NCBI RefSeq assembly: GCF_006124995.1
Contig: NZ_QEWN01000016.1
Coordinates: forward strand, 1 to 40,741
Direction: 5' to 3'
Length of the DNA: 40,741 nt
From: Vibrio sp. Hep-1b-8
GTDB lineage: Bacteria; Pseudomonadota; Gammaproteobacteria; Enterobacterales; Vibrionaceae
A program made the translations under genes and the position numbers. The notes under the pieces are model-generated. The model was not told where the DNA came from. It saw only the letters and a program-made list of their open reading frames with translations, and made no database searches. This document shows positions 9,295 through 18,623 of the stretch, in pieces; the first letter of the stretch is position 1; each line of letters begins with the position of its first letter.

Positions 9295-9320
9295 AAAAGA
9301 CCTCCGATTGGAGGTCTTTT
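9295..9320. terminator. Bidirectional terminator
   Basis: Perfect 11-bp stem AAAAGACCTCC/GGAGGTCTTTT (9295-9305, 9310-9320) between the convergent PLP-enzyme gene and the DUF2797 gene, with T-runs on both strands. Confidence 0.9.
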
Positions 9321-9324
9321 CTGT

Positions 9325-10149
9325 TTAAGCCGTAACTTCAACTTCGTATGAGGTGAATTTACGAATGTTAATCACGCCAGTATCGAAAATCATATATTGG
9401 CCTTTGATCCCTTGTAAAACGCCGCTGACTTCGGGGTTTTTATCAAAGTTATGCGAAGTTATCTTTGTGGGGTGTTTCTCCACTGGATAGCTAATGGTGG
9501 TGATATCACGGCTAAGTACTTCAATAGCGTCGTCACCAAACTGTTGTTTTATCTCAGTAATCTTATCCTCGACCAGAGGCAACAGCTCTAAAAAACGTTG
9601 CTCCAGAGCCATAGGTTCGCCATCACCCTTTAGCAGAGTTCGCCAGTTGGTTTTATCGGCGATGTGCTTCGCCAACTCTACCTCGATCAGTCCCGAAATA
9701 TGGCGTGTTTTCACTTTAAAAATAGGTAGACCTTGAGTGGCGCCTTGGTCAATCCAACGAGTTGGAATTTGAGTATGGCGCGTAATGCCGACTTTCAGAC
9801 TTGATGTGTTTGACAAGTAAACATAGTGGTCGACCATACAGTTCTCTTCACCCCACTGAGGTTCACGACATGTGCCTTGGTCGTAGTGGCAGGTTTCTGG
9901 CTTCATTATGCACATATCGCAGCTTGCGAGTTTCTTCATACATACAAAGCAGTGACCTTGTGAGTAGCTCTTCTTGGTCTTCTTACCGCAAGAACAGCAG
10001 AAGATGTTTCCTGTGTGCGTCAGGGTCAGCGTTTGGCCGATAAAAGGCGTTAAGTCGACGAGCTCTTCGCCGACAGGCAGTCGATAACTAACGGTATTTT
10101 CTAGAGAGGCACGCATTTTACTCAGCGTACCTTTGGCGATTAAAGACAT
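9325..10149 (-). CDS. DUF2797 family protein, Cys-rich
   Basis: 274 residues. The N-terminal half has a cluster of cysteines in pairs (CCSC at about 51-54, CFVC at about 67-70, CDMC at about 77-80, then further Cys at about 87 and 94), a likely zinc-binding knuckle. The central part HYVYLSNTSSLKVGITR resembles the start of a GIY-YIG-like fold, but catalytic residues for a nuclease are not obvious to me. The overall sequence fits the DUF2797 family common in Gammaproteobacteria, whose function is unknown. The gene is divergent from the GGDEF gene, with 262 bases between, and ends at a bidirectional terminator. Confidence 0.75.
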   Translation of the reverse strand: MSLIAKGTLSKMRASLENTVSYRLPVGEELVDLTPFIGQTLTLTHTGNIFCCSCGKKTKKSYSQGHCFVCMKKLASCDMCIMKPETCHYDQGTCREPQWGEENCMVDHYVYLSNTSSLKVGITRHTQIPTRWIDQGATQGLPIFKVKTRHISGLIEVELAKHIADKTNWRTLLKGDGEPMALEQRFLELLPLVEDKITEIKQQFGDDAIEVLSRDITTISYPVEKHPTKITSHNFDKNPEVSGVLQGIKGQYMIFDTGVINIRKFTSYEVEVTA

Positions 10150-10411
10150 GACAGTGCTCTTCTTTATTCGAGGTTGAATCCTCGTTGTTTTTAGCGTTTG
10201 AGTGTAACACTTTTTTAGCCAAATGACTTCGGTTCAAACGTTGGACGGTGTTTAGACATTGGGGCTGTGACGCGCCCACTTTAAGAGGCATATCTAATAT
10301 TTTGCCGCTAAGTGACATTTAAAATGGGGTAAAATGGAAGCAAGATCTTATTATTAATTGAGTGCTGTGTCATTTAATGGGTCGAGTTAACTGCCCAAAC
10401 GGATTGTTCTA

Positions 10412-11713
10412 TTGAAAGTTATACATAAAGCTATCTTCACCTTGGTTGCTATAACCTTACTTGTCGTTCAATTATTTTGGATGCATGGTGATGAGCGCGT
10501 CGTTAAGATAACCCCCGCACAGTTTACCTTCGCTGCAACCAACGATCAGTTACAGGGTGGGGTATCGACGTCGTCACTCAACATAGAGAATGAGAAAGCC
10601 TTGCTAGAGTGTCATTTGGCGAAAGGCGATTTATATCCTTGGCCCTATTGTGGCATATCGATTACCGTTGGTGACTCCATAGCCAGTGGTATGGACTTAG
10701 AGGGCTTTCATACCATAAAACTTGATGTTGATTTCGAGCAACTTAATGCTGACAAGTCCCCATCGCTACGGATCTACCTCAGAAACTACAATCCCGCTTA
10801 TTCGACAGCAGACAATGAGTATTCATTCAAATACAACGGGCTGGAATATACTCCAGGAATCAAGGGTGGCGCGATAGAGATTCCGATTGCCAATTTACAG
10901 GTTTTAACTTGGTGGCTGAGTGACAATCAAATTCCAATCGCGCATTCAGCTCCTGAATTCTCAAATGTGGTCAAAGTCGAGTTTGCTACTGGCTCTGGAC
11001 ACTCTCAAGGCGATTACAGGCTACAGGTTAATAGTATTGAGTTTGTCGGTAACTACATTGATGGCGAAGATTTGTTGCTTGGTTTGCTGGTCTTTTGGGT
11101 TGCACTGGCATTGGTTTATAGCATGCTTGAAATCAAACGTGGCCGCCAGATCATCCAACAATCCCAGTATCGCCAAGAGCACCTTCGCAAGTTAAACCGC
11201 CACCTAAAGGAGCAAAATGTCCACTTTGCTGAGTTAGCTAACCGTGATGCCCTGACTGGAGCCATGAATAGACATTCGATTCGTGACTGGTTAGAAAGCA
11301 ACTACGTAAAGAATCGCGTCGATGGAAAACGTCTTTCAGCGCTTTATTTGGATATAGACCACTTCAAAGCGGTGAATGATAAGTACGGACACGCAATGGG
11401 TGACGATATATTAAGAGAGTTCACCATGGTCGTTCTTAGCGCATTGAGCGCAAGTGAAAGGTTAGTGCGTTGGGGCGGGGAAGAGTTTGTGGTCTTTTGC
11501 CCAGGGCTTTGCTCAAAAGAGGCCACTGAACTGGCTGAGAAGATACGCCATAGAGTCGAGTCGCATCTATGGGTGCATGGCGATCCCTTGACCGCCAGTA
11601 TTGGCGTCGCTTCGCTTGGTGATGAACGACCAAATGAAATGTTAATGCGAGCCGATGAAGCCCTTTTTATGGCGAAACGACAAGGTCGAAATAAGGTCGT
11701 TTTTAATCCGTAA
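10412..11713 (+). CDS. Membrane-bound diguanylate cyclase (GGDEF) with periplasmic sensor
   Basis: 433 residues. TM1 is at about 7-24, a periplasmic domain at about 25-220, TM2 at 222-240, a short coiled coil to about 275, and a GGDEF domain. The active-site loop is GGEEF (355-359), with the metal-binding Asp in LYLDIDHFK (about 313-316), so the cyclase should make cyclic-di-GMP. The RxxD inhibitory site normally five residues before the loop is absent (SASERLV instead), so product feedback should be weak. The periplasmic part is beta-rich with Cys67 and Cys80 that could form a disulfide; it looks like a galactose-binding-type domain, but I cannot name a family. The start codon is TTG with a poor ribosome binding site; it is needed to include TM1. 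The 3' end overlaps sanA tail-to-tail by 11 bases. Confidence 0.9.
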   Translation: MKVIHKAIFTLVAITLLVVQLFWMHGDERVVKITPAQFTFAATNDQLQGGVSTSSLNIENEKALLECHLAKGDLYPWPYCGISITVGDSIASGMDLEGFHTIKLDVDFEQLNADKSPSLRIYLRNYNPAYSTADNEYSFKYNGLEYTPGIKGGAIEIPIANLQVLTWWLSDNQIPIAHSAPEFSNVVKVEFATGSGHSQGDYRLQVNSIEFVGNYIDGEDLLLGLLVFWVALALVYSMLEIKRGRQIIQQSQYRQEHLRKLNRHLKEQNVHFAELANRDALTGAMNRHSIRDWLESNYVKNRVDGKRLSALYLDIDHFKAVNDKYGHAMGDDILREFTMVVLSALSASERLVRWGGEEFVVFCPGLCSKEATELAEKIRHRVESHLWVHGDPLTASIGVASLGDERPNEMLMRADEALFMAKRQGRNKVVFNP

Positions 11714-12458
11714 GCTGTTGGTTTGTATCCTGCCCATCGATCATTTCGTTCTCATCGAGGTCTGCTTGAGTCGATTTTATAATCGGCTCTTTCGGACCTA
11801 AAAATTTAGGCTGAGCGTGAATGATGTAGATGTCCAAAAACGCTTTTGTACGGGCAAAGACTTCACGCACTCGCACCTGTAATCCCGAATGTCGAGACGG
11901 TCCAGCGACAGCAAAACATTTCGCATTAATATCGTGAGAGTTGGCGATAAACAAGGCTCGTTCACAGTGGAACTTCTGCGAGATAATCAGAAAATTATCC
12001 GTGTCAAAAATCTCTTTAGCGCGCACAACTGAGTCTAGTGTTCGAAAGCCGGCATAATCTAAAAAGATCCGTTCTTCAGGGATGCCAGCTCTGAGCAAAT
12101 CGCGTTTCATCGTCCATGGTTCATTGTATGAGCGATGCGCATTATCACCACTTAATAAAAAGTGGCTAACTTTTCCTTGTTGATACAACTCAATCGCCGC
12201 ATTGATGCGGTTGGTGTAATACTCATTGAGCACCTTGCCCAAGTACTTGCTGGTGCCTAAAACCACCGCAACATCAAATTGTTCGATTTGCTGTGGTTGA
12301 GTAAAGACTTGGTGTCTCGCCTGATATGACACCCATCGATCAACCACAAACAGCGCCGCAGACACGGCGACAAAAACAGCCGGAAGCCAAGCGATGAGTT
12401 TGAGCATGCGACTTAACCAAGTTTTAGCTGGCTTGTCACGATGGAAGAGTTTACGCAC
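11703..12458 (-). CDS. sanA: SanA, DUF218/ElyC-type envelope protein
   Basis: Inner-membrane protein with one TM near the N-terminus and a periplasmic DUF218 domain. The core matches E. coli SanA closely: VAVVLGTSKY, FLLSGDNAHRSYNEPWTMKRDL, LDYAGFRTLDSVVRAKEIFDT, ISQKFHCERALFIA. SanA affects envelope permeability and vancomycin sensitivity; its biochemical role is unclear. I start at the GTG at 12458, which overlaps the stop of the upstream DUF3392 gene (TAGTG), giving 251 residues. The ATG at 12407 (MLKLIAWLP) would give 234, closer to the E. coli N-terminus, but has no good ribosome binding site. The C-terminus overlaps the convergent GGDEF gene. Confidence 0.85.
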   Translation of the reverse strand: MRKLFHRDKPAKTWLSRMLKLIAWLPAVFVAVSAALFVVDRWVSYQARHQVFTQPQQIEQFDVAVVLGTSKYLGKVLNEYYTNRINAAIELYQQGKVSHFLLSGDNAHRSYNEPWTMKRDLLRAGIPEERIFLDYAGFRTLDSVVRAKEIFDTDNFLIISQKFHCERALFIANSHDINAKCFAVAGPSRHSGLQVRVREVFARTKAFLDIYIIHAQPKFLGPKEPIIKSTQADLDENEMIDGQDTNQQLTD

Positions 12459-12778
12459 TAAATTTGTCGGTTCCTTTGCGCCCATAGACCAATAACTGTG
12501 AAGCAAAACAAAACGATGGTAAACATGATGCCAGCATCGAGCCCACGTAATGTCCGAGACAGGTAAGGGGTTGCCTTAACAATGATTAAGCCGTAACCAA
12601 ATGCGTTAATCAAGACAAAAGCGATCGTTCTCAGCGCGAAGTTGTAGTTTCTTAATAGACGTCTCAACAGTGCATTAATCTCACCACCGGCCATAACCAA
12701 AGTACAGGCGATAAGCGCCGTCGAAATTTCGCTGAGGTAGGGGCTAAGGTAATCCCCAAACATATTCAAGTATTCCAT
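12458..12778 (-). CDS. DUF3392 family small membrane protein
   Basis: 106 residues with three hydrophobic segments (about 16-33, 48-68, 82-99) and a basic LLRRLLRNYN loop, so an inner-membrane protein. It fits the DUF3392 family of Vibrio and relatives; no function is known. It precedes sanA with a one-base stop/start overlap, which suggests the two are made together and may act together in the envelope. Confidence 0.75.
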   Translation of the reverse strand: MEYLNMFGDYLSPYLSEISTALIACTLVMAGGEINALLRRLLRNYNFALRTIAFVLINAFGYGLIIVKATPYLSRTLRGLDAGIMFTIVLFCFTVIGLWAQRNRQI

Positions 12779-12881
12779 TTAAGTACGTTAGATAATGGTG
12801 ATTTAGCGAGAATAGCACGAAGTAATGTGAGGATGTCCAGCGTGGTTGAGCTGAGAGTTCACTTTTGTGGCAGGAATAAAA

Positions 12882-12905
12882 AAAACCCAGCGTAGCTGGG
12901 CTTTT
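12882..12905. terminator. maeA terminator
   Basis: GC-rich stem CCCAGC/GCTGGG (12886-12891, 12895-12900) with a GTA loop, flanked by A- and T-runs. It begins 14 bases past the maeA stop on the minus strand, where it is followed by a long T-run. Confidence 0.85.
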
Positions 12906-12913
12906 AAAGTTGT

Positions 12914-14602
12914 TTAGAATGCAGTGCGTTTGTAGCGACGGTAAACTGGCTGCCAGAAAGAGGCGTCGATTGCTTCTTCTAGTGCTTCGTCTGGGATCTC
13001 TAATGCAACACCTTGCTCGATGGCTTTCTTCGCCACGGCAAAAGCAATCTTCTTCGATACCGAGTGAATCGCTTCAAGAGGTGGTAAAAGTGCACCTTGG
13101 CCGTTAATCGCGAGTGGTGAACAGGTCGCAAGCGCACGGCTTGATTCCATAAGCATCTCATCAGTGACACGTTTCGCTTGTACCGCTAATACACCTAAAC
13201 CGATACCAGGGAAGATGTAGCTATTGTTACACTGAGCAATCGGGTAAGTTTTACCTTCGTGAACCACAGGATCAAATGGGCTACCTGTTGCGACTAGCGC
13301 TTCACCGTTAGTCCAGCGAATAATGTCGCTAGGAGTGGCTTCCACTCGACTTGTCGGATTCGAAAGTGGGAAGACGATAGGACGAGCACAGTGTTTGTGC
13401 ATCTCTTTAATCACTTCTTCACTAAATAGGCCAGGCGCACCTGAAACACCGACAAGAACGGTTGGCTTAGCATTACGCATAACATCCAACAAAGAATATC
13501 CGTTGCTGTCAGTTTGCCAATCAGCCGTGTTGACGTGCTTTTGAACAAGACGTTGTTGGAAGTCGAGTAGATTTGGCATGCCTTCTTGTAGCAGACCCCA
13601 ACGGTCGACCATAAATACTTGTGAACGAGCTTGCTCGTCGCTGATCCCTTCAGAGACCATTTGCGCGATGATAGCTTCAGCGATACCACAACCTGCCGAA
13701 CCCGCACCTAAGAAGGTAATGCGCTGTTCTGAAAGCAGACTTCCCGCCGCTTTACAAGCTGCCAGTAGCGAACCGACAGTAACCGCTGCGGTACCTTGAA
13801 TATCGTCGTTGAAGCAACAAACGCGATTTTTGTAGCGCTCCAAAAGCGGCATGGCATTTTTTTGTGCGAAGTCTTCAAACTGGATTAGTGCTTCTGGCCA
13901 ACGGCGTTGAACGGCCTGCATGAACTCTTCAACAAATGCATCATATTCAGCCCCAGTAATACGAGGATGACGCCAGCCCATGTACATTGGGTCGGCAAGT
14001 CTTTGTGGGTTGTTAGTGCCCACATCGAGTACGATTGGAAGCGTGTAAGCAGGGCTGATACCACCACACGCGGTATATAGAGCCAGCTTACCAATTGGAA
14101 TCCCCATACCACCGATACCTTGGTCACCGAGACCAAGAATACGTTCACCATCAGTCACAACGATAACCTTGACATTGTGGTTAGAAGCGTTGTTAAGAAT
14201 GTCGTCAATGCGATCGCGGTTTGCGTAAGACACAAACAGACCACGTCCACGGCGATAGATATTCGAGAAGTTTTCACACGCAGCACCAACGGTTGGTGTG
14301 TAGATGATAGGCATCATCTCTGTAATGTGATTTTGAACCAGTCGGTAGAAAAGCGTTTCGTTCGTGTCTTGAATGTTACGCAGGTAGATGTGCTTATCCA
14401 TATCGCTTTCAAAGCTGCAATATTGTTGATACGCTCGCTCTACTTGCTCTTGAATCGTTTCAGTATTTTCAGGCAATAAACCTTCAAGGTTAAAAGATCT
14501 TCTTTCCTGTGCGCTAAAAGCACTGCCTTTGTTTAGCAACGGCGTACTAAGCAAAGCAGGGCCAGCATAAGGAATGTATAAAGGGCGTTTATCGTTATTC
14601 AT
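12914..14602 (-). CDS. maeA: NAD-dependent malic enzyme
   Basis: Oxidative decarboxylation of malate to pyruvate with NAD(+), cytoplasmic. 562 residues from the ATG at 14602 (AAGG upstream; a GTG one codon earlier is less likely), against 565 in E. coli MaeA. The N-terminal part carries the conserved PIIYTPTVG (with the catalytic Tyr) and the RGLFVS segment; [15 protein letters not shown] holds the catalytic region, FEDFAQKNA and FNDDIQGTA contribute the metal ligands, and [15 protein letters not shown] is the dinucleotide-binding loop. It is a single gene between the DUF3392/sanA pair and the divergent helicase gene. Confidence 0.95.
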   Translation of the reverse strand: MNNDKRPLYIPYAGPALLSTPLLNKGSAFSAQERRSFNLEGLLPENTETIQEQVERAYQQYCSFESDMDKHIYLRNIQDTNETLFYRLVQNHITEMMPIIYTPTVGAACENFSNIYRRGRGLFVSYANRDRIDDILNNASNHNVKVIVVTDGERILGLGDQGIGGMGIPIGKLALYTACGGISPAYTLPIVLDVGTNNPQRLADPMYMGWRHPRITGAEYDAFVEEFMQAVQRRWPEALIQFEDFAQKNAMPLLERYKNRVCCFNDDIQGTAAVTVGSLLAACKAAGSLLSEQRITFLGAGSAGCGIAEAIIAQMVSEGISDEQARSQVFMVDRWGLLQEGMPNLLDFQQRLVQKHVNTADWQTDSNGYSLLDVMRNAKPTVLVGVSGAPGLFSEEVIKEMHKHCARPIVFPLSNPTSRVEATPSDIIRWTNGEALVATGSPFDPVVHEGKTYPIAQCNNSYIFPGIGLGVLAVQAKRVTDEMLMESSRALATCSPLAINGQGALLPPLEAIHSVSKKIAFAVAKKAIEQGVALEIPDEALEEAIDASFWQPVYRRYKRTAF

Positions 14603-14739
14603 CACTTGCCTTAAGTAGGGTGGAGTGGTCTCTAGACCTTTGGAACTCGGAACCTAAAAATGATAGGGATTCGTTGTCTTATTGTAAACTGAATATTCCT
14701 GCATTCTGGTAAAGTTTGCGTATATAATTTGGCGTTTTA

Positions 14740-17106
14740 ATGTCAAATGTTCAGCGAAGTATGTTCAGCTTACCGATAGATAGCCTTAAATCCGAATTCT
14801 TAAAAGAGATATCGGCACATCATCTGATTGTAGAGGCTGAAACTGGCTCAGGAAAATCGACTCGTTTGCCCTTGTGGGCGGCTGAAAATGGACGAGTATT
14901 GGTGATTGAACCACGTAGAATTGCTTGTACCTCGTTAGCTCAATTTCTTGCTGAACAAAAGCAACAGCCGATTGGTCAGTCTGTTGGGTATGCGATCAAG
15001 TTGGAGACGCGTTGCGACGATGAGACTCAAATCGTATTTGTTACTCCAGGTGTCGCACTGCGTTGGTATAGTGAGAATCAACTGGCTGGCTTTAGCACTA
15101 TTATTGTCGATGAATTTCATGAGCGGCGTTGGGATACCGACTTACTGGTTGCTCTGCTCCGAGAGGCACAACGTCATCGCTTAGTGATCACGTCAGCGAC
15201 TATTGAAGGTGAAAAACTGGCGCGTTATGTCGGAGCAAAGCGACTGCAAGCGAAAGGCCGCAACTTTGATGTCGCCATCGGTCATCGTGCTGGCGACTCT
15301 CGCCAGTTGCCTGATGCTCGTCAATTGGATGAAAGAGTCAAACAAGAAGTGATGGCACTTCTGGATGTGGATGGGGACATTCTGGTTTTTTTACCTGGGC
15401 GTAAAGAGATTACTCAGTGTCAAAGTAAGTTATCCTCCATTGAAGGGGTTGTTGCGCTACCTTTGCACGCTTCGGTTACTGACCAGCAAAGAGATCTCGC
15501 ACTCAATCCTCAGTCTTACAAAAAGGTCGTACTGGCGACCAATGTGGCCGAAACGTCTCTGACCATTGCAAACATTGCTGCGGTGATAGACTCGGGTCTG
15601 GAAAGACGAACCGAACAACGCAATGGTCGTACCGCATTAAGCTTAAAACACATTTCTAAAGCGAGTGCCAAACAGCGTAGTGGTCGAGCGGGTCGCGTTA
15701 TGGATGGTCTCTGTATCCGCTTATATGGTGAACATGCCGCATTAGCGGAAGTGACGCCACCAGAAATGCATCGAGAATCTTTGACCGAAGCGATGCTGGC
15801 CTCCGCAAGTTGTGGTCGAGCATTAACGGCACTGACATTTATTGAACCTCTACCGGAGAAGTCTGTTGCGCAGGCACACTCAACCCTAGAACAAATGGGG
15901 GCGATAGACAGCCAAGGTCTGGTGACTGAGCATGGCCAACGTATCTATCCTCTTCCTATTGATGCTTTGTACGCAGATCTTGTTACCCGCATGCCGAGTA
16001 GAGCCTTGCAAGAAGCGATGGTTGATTTGACTTCAGTCGTCGCTACCCCTGCAACGTTATACCGTTTATCAAACGATGAAGAACAACTTGAGCAACTTCT
16101 TCAACAAGAACCTCAAGGGTGTGATGCTCAGTTGGCGATTGGCTTGCTGAGAGGAAATCGCTACCCCGCCATTAAGGTTGATCAAGATGTAATGAAAGAG
16201 GCGGTTATGTTGTCAGAGCAGATGCGAGCAGTATTTGAGTTACCGCAACTTGACGTCGCATCACGTTATTCTCATCAGGATTTGGTCGAAGCGATTGCGC
16301 GATTGCACCCCGAGTTGGTGTTTGTGCGTCGAATGAAAAGAACAGAAGCGCTAGGCAATGGATCAATGGAAGTGATTCTTGGACGAGAAAGCCGTTTCCA
16401 AGATAAACACCAAGCCGCTTTGGTACTGGATACCCACAGCTTACCGGGAAGAGGGGTAAAACAGACGCTCAATTTAGCGACCTTTACTATGCCGATAGCG
16501 TTAAAGACTCTGCAATCGATGGATTTAGGAGATTGGCAGCAAGGAGAAGTCACCGAGCTAAGCGACACACCAATGATTGAGATGCAACTTGTCTATGCAG
16601 GGCGAGTAATCGCAACCCGCTATGAGCCTGCAACGGGAGAGTTTGCCATTAAGCCAATGTTGCAAGCAGTGAAAAATGACCAATATTTGCTAGGTTTGGC
16701 AAAACAGCGGCACAAAGAGATAGAACACTGGAAATTGTATGTTTCGCTTGGCTTATCGGAGCAAAAGGTTGATATAAGTGAGCTGGACTTCGACCACTGG
16801 TTTACTGAGCAACTGACCCTACTAGAGCTGTCCGACATTTCTGAGTTGGAATTATTTTCCGCAGAGGATTTTGTATTTAAAGGCATTCCTTACTGGGAAT
16901 ATCAGGATTTCGCGGATGCCTATCCGTTTGAGTTGTCGTTGGGTGATTTAAACTTAGATGTTGAATATCTTGTCGACAAAAAGTTGGTTTACGTGATTTA
17001 CCGCGATGGACTACGCAAAGGGTATCCAAAGCGTTGGGAACTGCCGAAATGGAAGGGCTGGAGAATCCAGTACAAAAAGGCGAGCAAGATAGTGGACATC
17101 AAATAG
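14740..17106 (+). CDS. DEAH-type ATP-dependent helicase, HrpA/HrpB-like
   Basis: 788 residues with a complete superfamily-2 motor: motif I ETGSGKST (about 33-40), motif Ia EPRRIA, motif II DEFH (about 124-127; Phe instead of Ala in DEAH), motif III SAT, motif V ATNVAETSLTI and motif VI QRSGRAGR. These place it with the bacterial HrpA/HrpB RNA helicases. After the motor come a winged-helix/ratchet-like region (about 350-480) and a C-terminal region unlike the HrpB C-terminal domain I know, ending in a Lys/Arg/Trp-rich tail (RWELPKWKGWRIQYKKASK) that could bind RNA. No Shine-Dalgarno site precedes the chosen ATG; a second ATG 24 bases on (MFSLP) is possible. A TATAAT at 14723 may be the -10 box, which would leave a very short leader. 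Role unknown; RNA remodelling inferred. Confidence 0.85.
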   Translation: MSNVQRSMFSLPIDSLKSEFLKEISAHHLIVEAETGSGKSTRLPLWAAENGRVLVIEPRRIACTSLAQFLAEQKQQPIGQSVGYAIKLETRCDDETQIVFVTPGVALRWYSENQLAGFSTIIVDEFHERRWDTDLLVALLREAQRHRLVITSATIEGEKLARYVGAKRLQAKGRNFDVAIGHRAGDSRQLPDARQLDERVKQEVMALLDVDGDILVFLPGRKEITQCQSKLSSIEGVVALPLHASVTDQQRDLALNPQSYKKVVLATNVAETSLTIANIAAVIDSGLERRTEQRNGRTALSLKHISKASAKQRSGRAGRVMDGLCIRLYGEHAALAEVTPPEMHRESLTEAMLASASCGRALTALTFIEPLPEKSVAQAHSTLEQMGAIDSQGLVTEHGQRIYPLPIDALYADLVTRMPSRALQEAMVDLTSVVATPATLYRLSNDEEQLEQLLQQEPQGCDAQLAIGLLRGNRYPAIKVDQDVMKEAVMLSEQMRAVFELPQLDVASRYSHQDLVEAIARLHPELVFVRRMKRTEALGNGSMEVILGRESRFQDKHQAALVLDTHSLPGRGVKQTLNLATFTMPIALKTLQSMDLGDWQQGEVTELSDTPMIEMQLVYAGRVIATRYEPATGEFAIKPMLQAVKNDQYLLGLAKQRHKEIEHWKLYVSLGLSEQKVDISELDFDHWFTEQLTLLELSDISELELFSAEDFVFKGIPYWEYQDFADAYPFELSLGDLNLDVEYLVDKKLVYVIYRDGLRKGYPKRWELPKWKGWRIQYKKASKIVDIK

Positions 17107-17321
17107 TGCTGAAACCACAGGATATTATTTGGTATCCAAAATATTAAGCAACCGGTCTCTTATATCTCTGGATTGTACACATTTTGTTACCGTATTGGTT
17201 TTTATATAGCTTTTTCAAACAAATTTAGGGCATAAAAGACTATTGTTTTATATCCTATTGCTATATAAGGAGCGATCTAGGATATTTAGTACACTGTGTT
17301 GCCGATATTACGGGGGATGAT

Positions 17322-17699
17322 ATGGAACATCTGGGCAAGACAAGTGTTGTATTCGACTATACCTCTTTTCTCGGTGCTTCGTGCAGTAAAAAATGGACCT
17401 TTCTCGAAGCGATGAGCACGTTTGCTCCGATATTCAGCCTAGCGTGGAAGGATACGATTAAAGAGACGCTATCGGTAGAAGATCGCTTGTGGGATCAAGC
17501 CATGAAGTCGCTGTCTGCTAACCGCAGTGACGAGTCAAATATTATCACTTTGCTCAAACTGGCTAAACTTGAGGGGGTCGAAGAACTCAAGCTCGTTATG
17601 CCATATGAGCTCGATAATGAACAAATCGAACGGCTACGCGTTAAGTCTCACGCTGAAATCGTCAGTTTGTCACAAGATGAATTAATGGTTAAGTTTTAA
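17322..17699 (+). CDS. Hypothetical protein, 125 residues
   Basis: I do not recognise this family. The protein is soluble-looking, with no signal peptide or membrane segment: a hydrophobic start (TSVVFDYTSFLG), a helical middle (TFAPIFSLAWKDTIKETLS) and a C-terminal part rich in Glu/Leu (LAKLEGVEELKLVMPYELDNEQIERLRVK). The start has a strong GGGGGATG-type ribosome binding site, and a terminator begins within three bases of the stop, so it looks like a genuine single-gene unit with its own 5' region of about 215 bases. Confidence 0.6.
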   Translation: MEHLGKTSVVFDYTSFLGASCSKKWTFLEAMSTFAPIFSLAWKDTIKETLSVEDRLWDQAMKSLSANRSDESNIITLLKLAKLEGVEELKLVMPYELDNEQIERLRVKSHAEIVSLSQDELMVKF

Positions 17700-17701
17700 A
17701 T

Positions 17702-17728
17702 AAAAAGATCTCGCATGAGATCTTTTTT
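17702..17728 (+). terminator. Terminator of the 125-residue orphan gene
   Basis: Perfect 11-bp stem AAAAAGATCTC/GAGATCTTTTT (17702-17712, 17717-17727) directly after the stop codon, ending in a T-run. Confidence 0.9.
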
Positions 17729-17811
17729 ACTATCTGCTCAATAATGCGCGTGACGGATCATAATTCTTACAATTCACTCAGTAACTTGCCAGTGAACTGT
17801 TCTATATTTTA

Positions 17812-17845
17812 CTTACAATATTTGCCAACAACTATTGTAAGGCAA
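17812..17845 (+). promoter_or_regulatory. Overlapping inverted repeats upstream of the outer-membrane barrel gene
   Basis: A perfect 9-bp stem CTTACAATA/TATTGTAAG (17812-17820, 17833-17841) overlaps a second possible 5-bp stem TTGCC/GGCAA (17822-17826, 17841-17845); they share base 17841 and interlock. It lies about 110 bases before the start codon and could be an operator or a switchable leader. Confidence 0.35.
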
Positions 17846-17952
17846 TCGCCCAATATCTCCATTTTTGTTCAGTCAGTGCAGACCTTAGACTTAGCGATTC
17901 GGTTTCCCTGAACGATTGAATGTGAGTTGTAAATGGACTTAAAGAGGTCGTA

Positions 17953-18606
17953 ATGGAAGTAAAGTACAGTTGGATACTCGCTCCTTTGCTGCTTGCCACA
18001 TCGGCACATGTATCAGCAAATGACAGCACGAATCAGATTAACTATGACTATGCGTATGCTGATCTTAGTGCCGGATCGTTGAATGAAAATCTAGGCGTCA
18101 ACAATAACGTCACCGCTTTAGCCGTGGGCGGGAATTATTTATGGACGGAGAACATTCTGTTCACCCTAGACTACACGGCACGTTTTATTCACCCAGAAGA
18201 TTTCACTACGGAGTTATACACTCTATTGCCTGGTGTCGCTTATCGCTACCCAGTTCTCGACAAGTTAGACTTAGTTGCTAAAGCTAAAATCGGTTACTTG
18301 TGGGCAAAGCAATCGCAAGATTCTACCAATGCTAAGTTGTTTAGCGATAGTGATTTGGTGTTAGGTGCTGGCGTTGAGTTGAAGCATGCGCTGACTGATG
18401 ATTGGGAACTGACCGCTGGGGCTGAGTTCAATTACACCGACTTCCTTGAAGAAGAGATTTACCAACTGCGAGCGGATTACCGTATTTCACCGCGGATTAC
18501 CTTAGGTGGATTTTATACTCACCGCAGTGGTGATTTCGAAACCGTTAAGATCAGCGGTAGCGCGACGACGAACGAGGGCGGAATCTCTTTGCGTTTCTTG
18601 TTCTAA
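17953..18606 (+). CDS. Small outer-membrane beta-barrel protein
   Basis: 217 residues with a clear Sec signal peptide (residues 1-22, cleavage after HVSA before NDSTN). The mature part alternates polar and hydrophobic residues in strands of about 8-10 (NYDYAYADLSAG, TALAVGGNYLWT, ILFTLDYTARF, LVLGAGVELKHA, WELTAGAEFNYTDF, ITLGGFYTHRSG) and ends ISLRFLF with the terminal Phe used by the BAM complex. About eight strands are expected, like OmpA-TM or OmpX/W-sized porins. The ligand or function is unknown. Monocistronic, convergent with aspC across a shared terminator; the leader carries interlocking inverted repeats. Confidence 0.8.
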   Translation: MEVKYSWILAPLLLATSAHVSANDSTNQINYDYAYADLSAGSLNENLGVNNNVTALAVGGNYLWTENILFTLDYTARFIHPEDFTTELYTLLPGVAYRYPVLDKLDLVAKAKIGYLWAKQSQDSTNAKLFSDSDLVLGAGVELKHALTDDWELTAGAEFNYTDFLEEEIYQLRADYRISPRITLGGFYTHRSGDFETVKISGSATTNEGGISLRFLF

Positions 18607-18623
18607 CGGTTTAACCATCAATA

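Noticed and set aside
17203..17267. Inverted pair TATATAGC / GCTATATA upstream of the 125-residue gene
   Set aside because: Arms are A/T-rich and 49 bases apart, so chance is likely.
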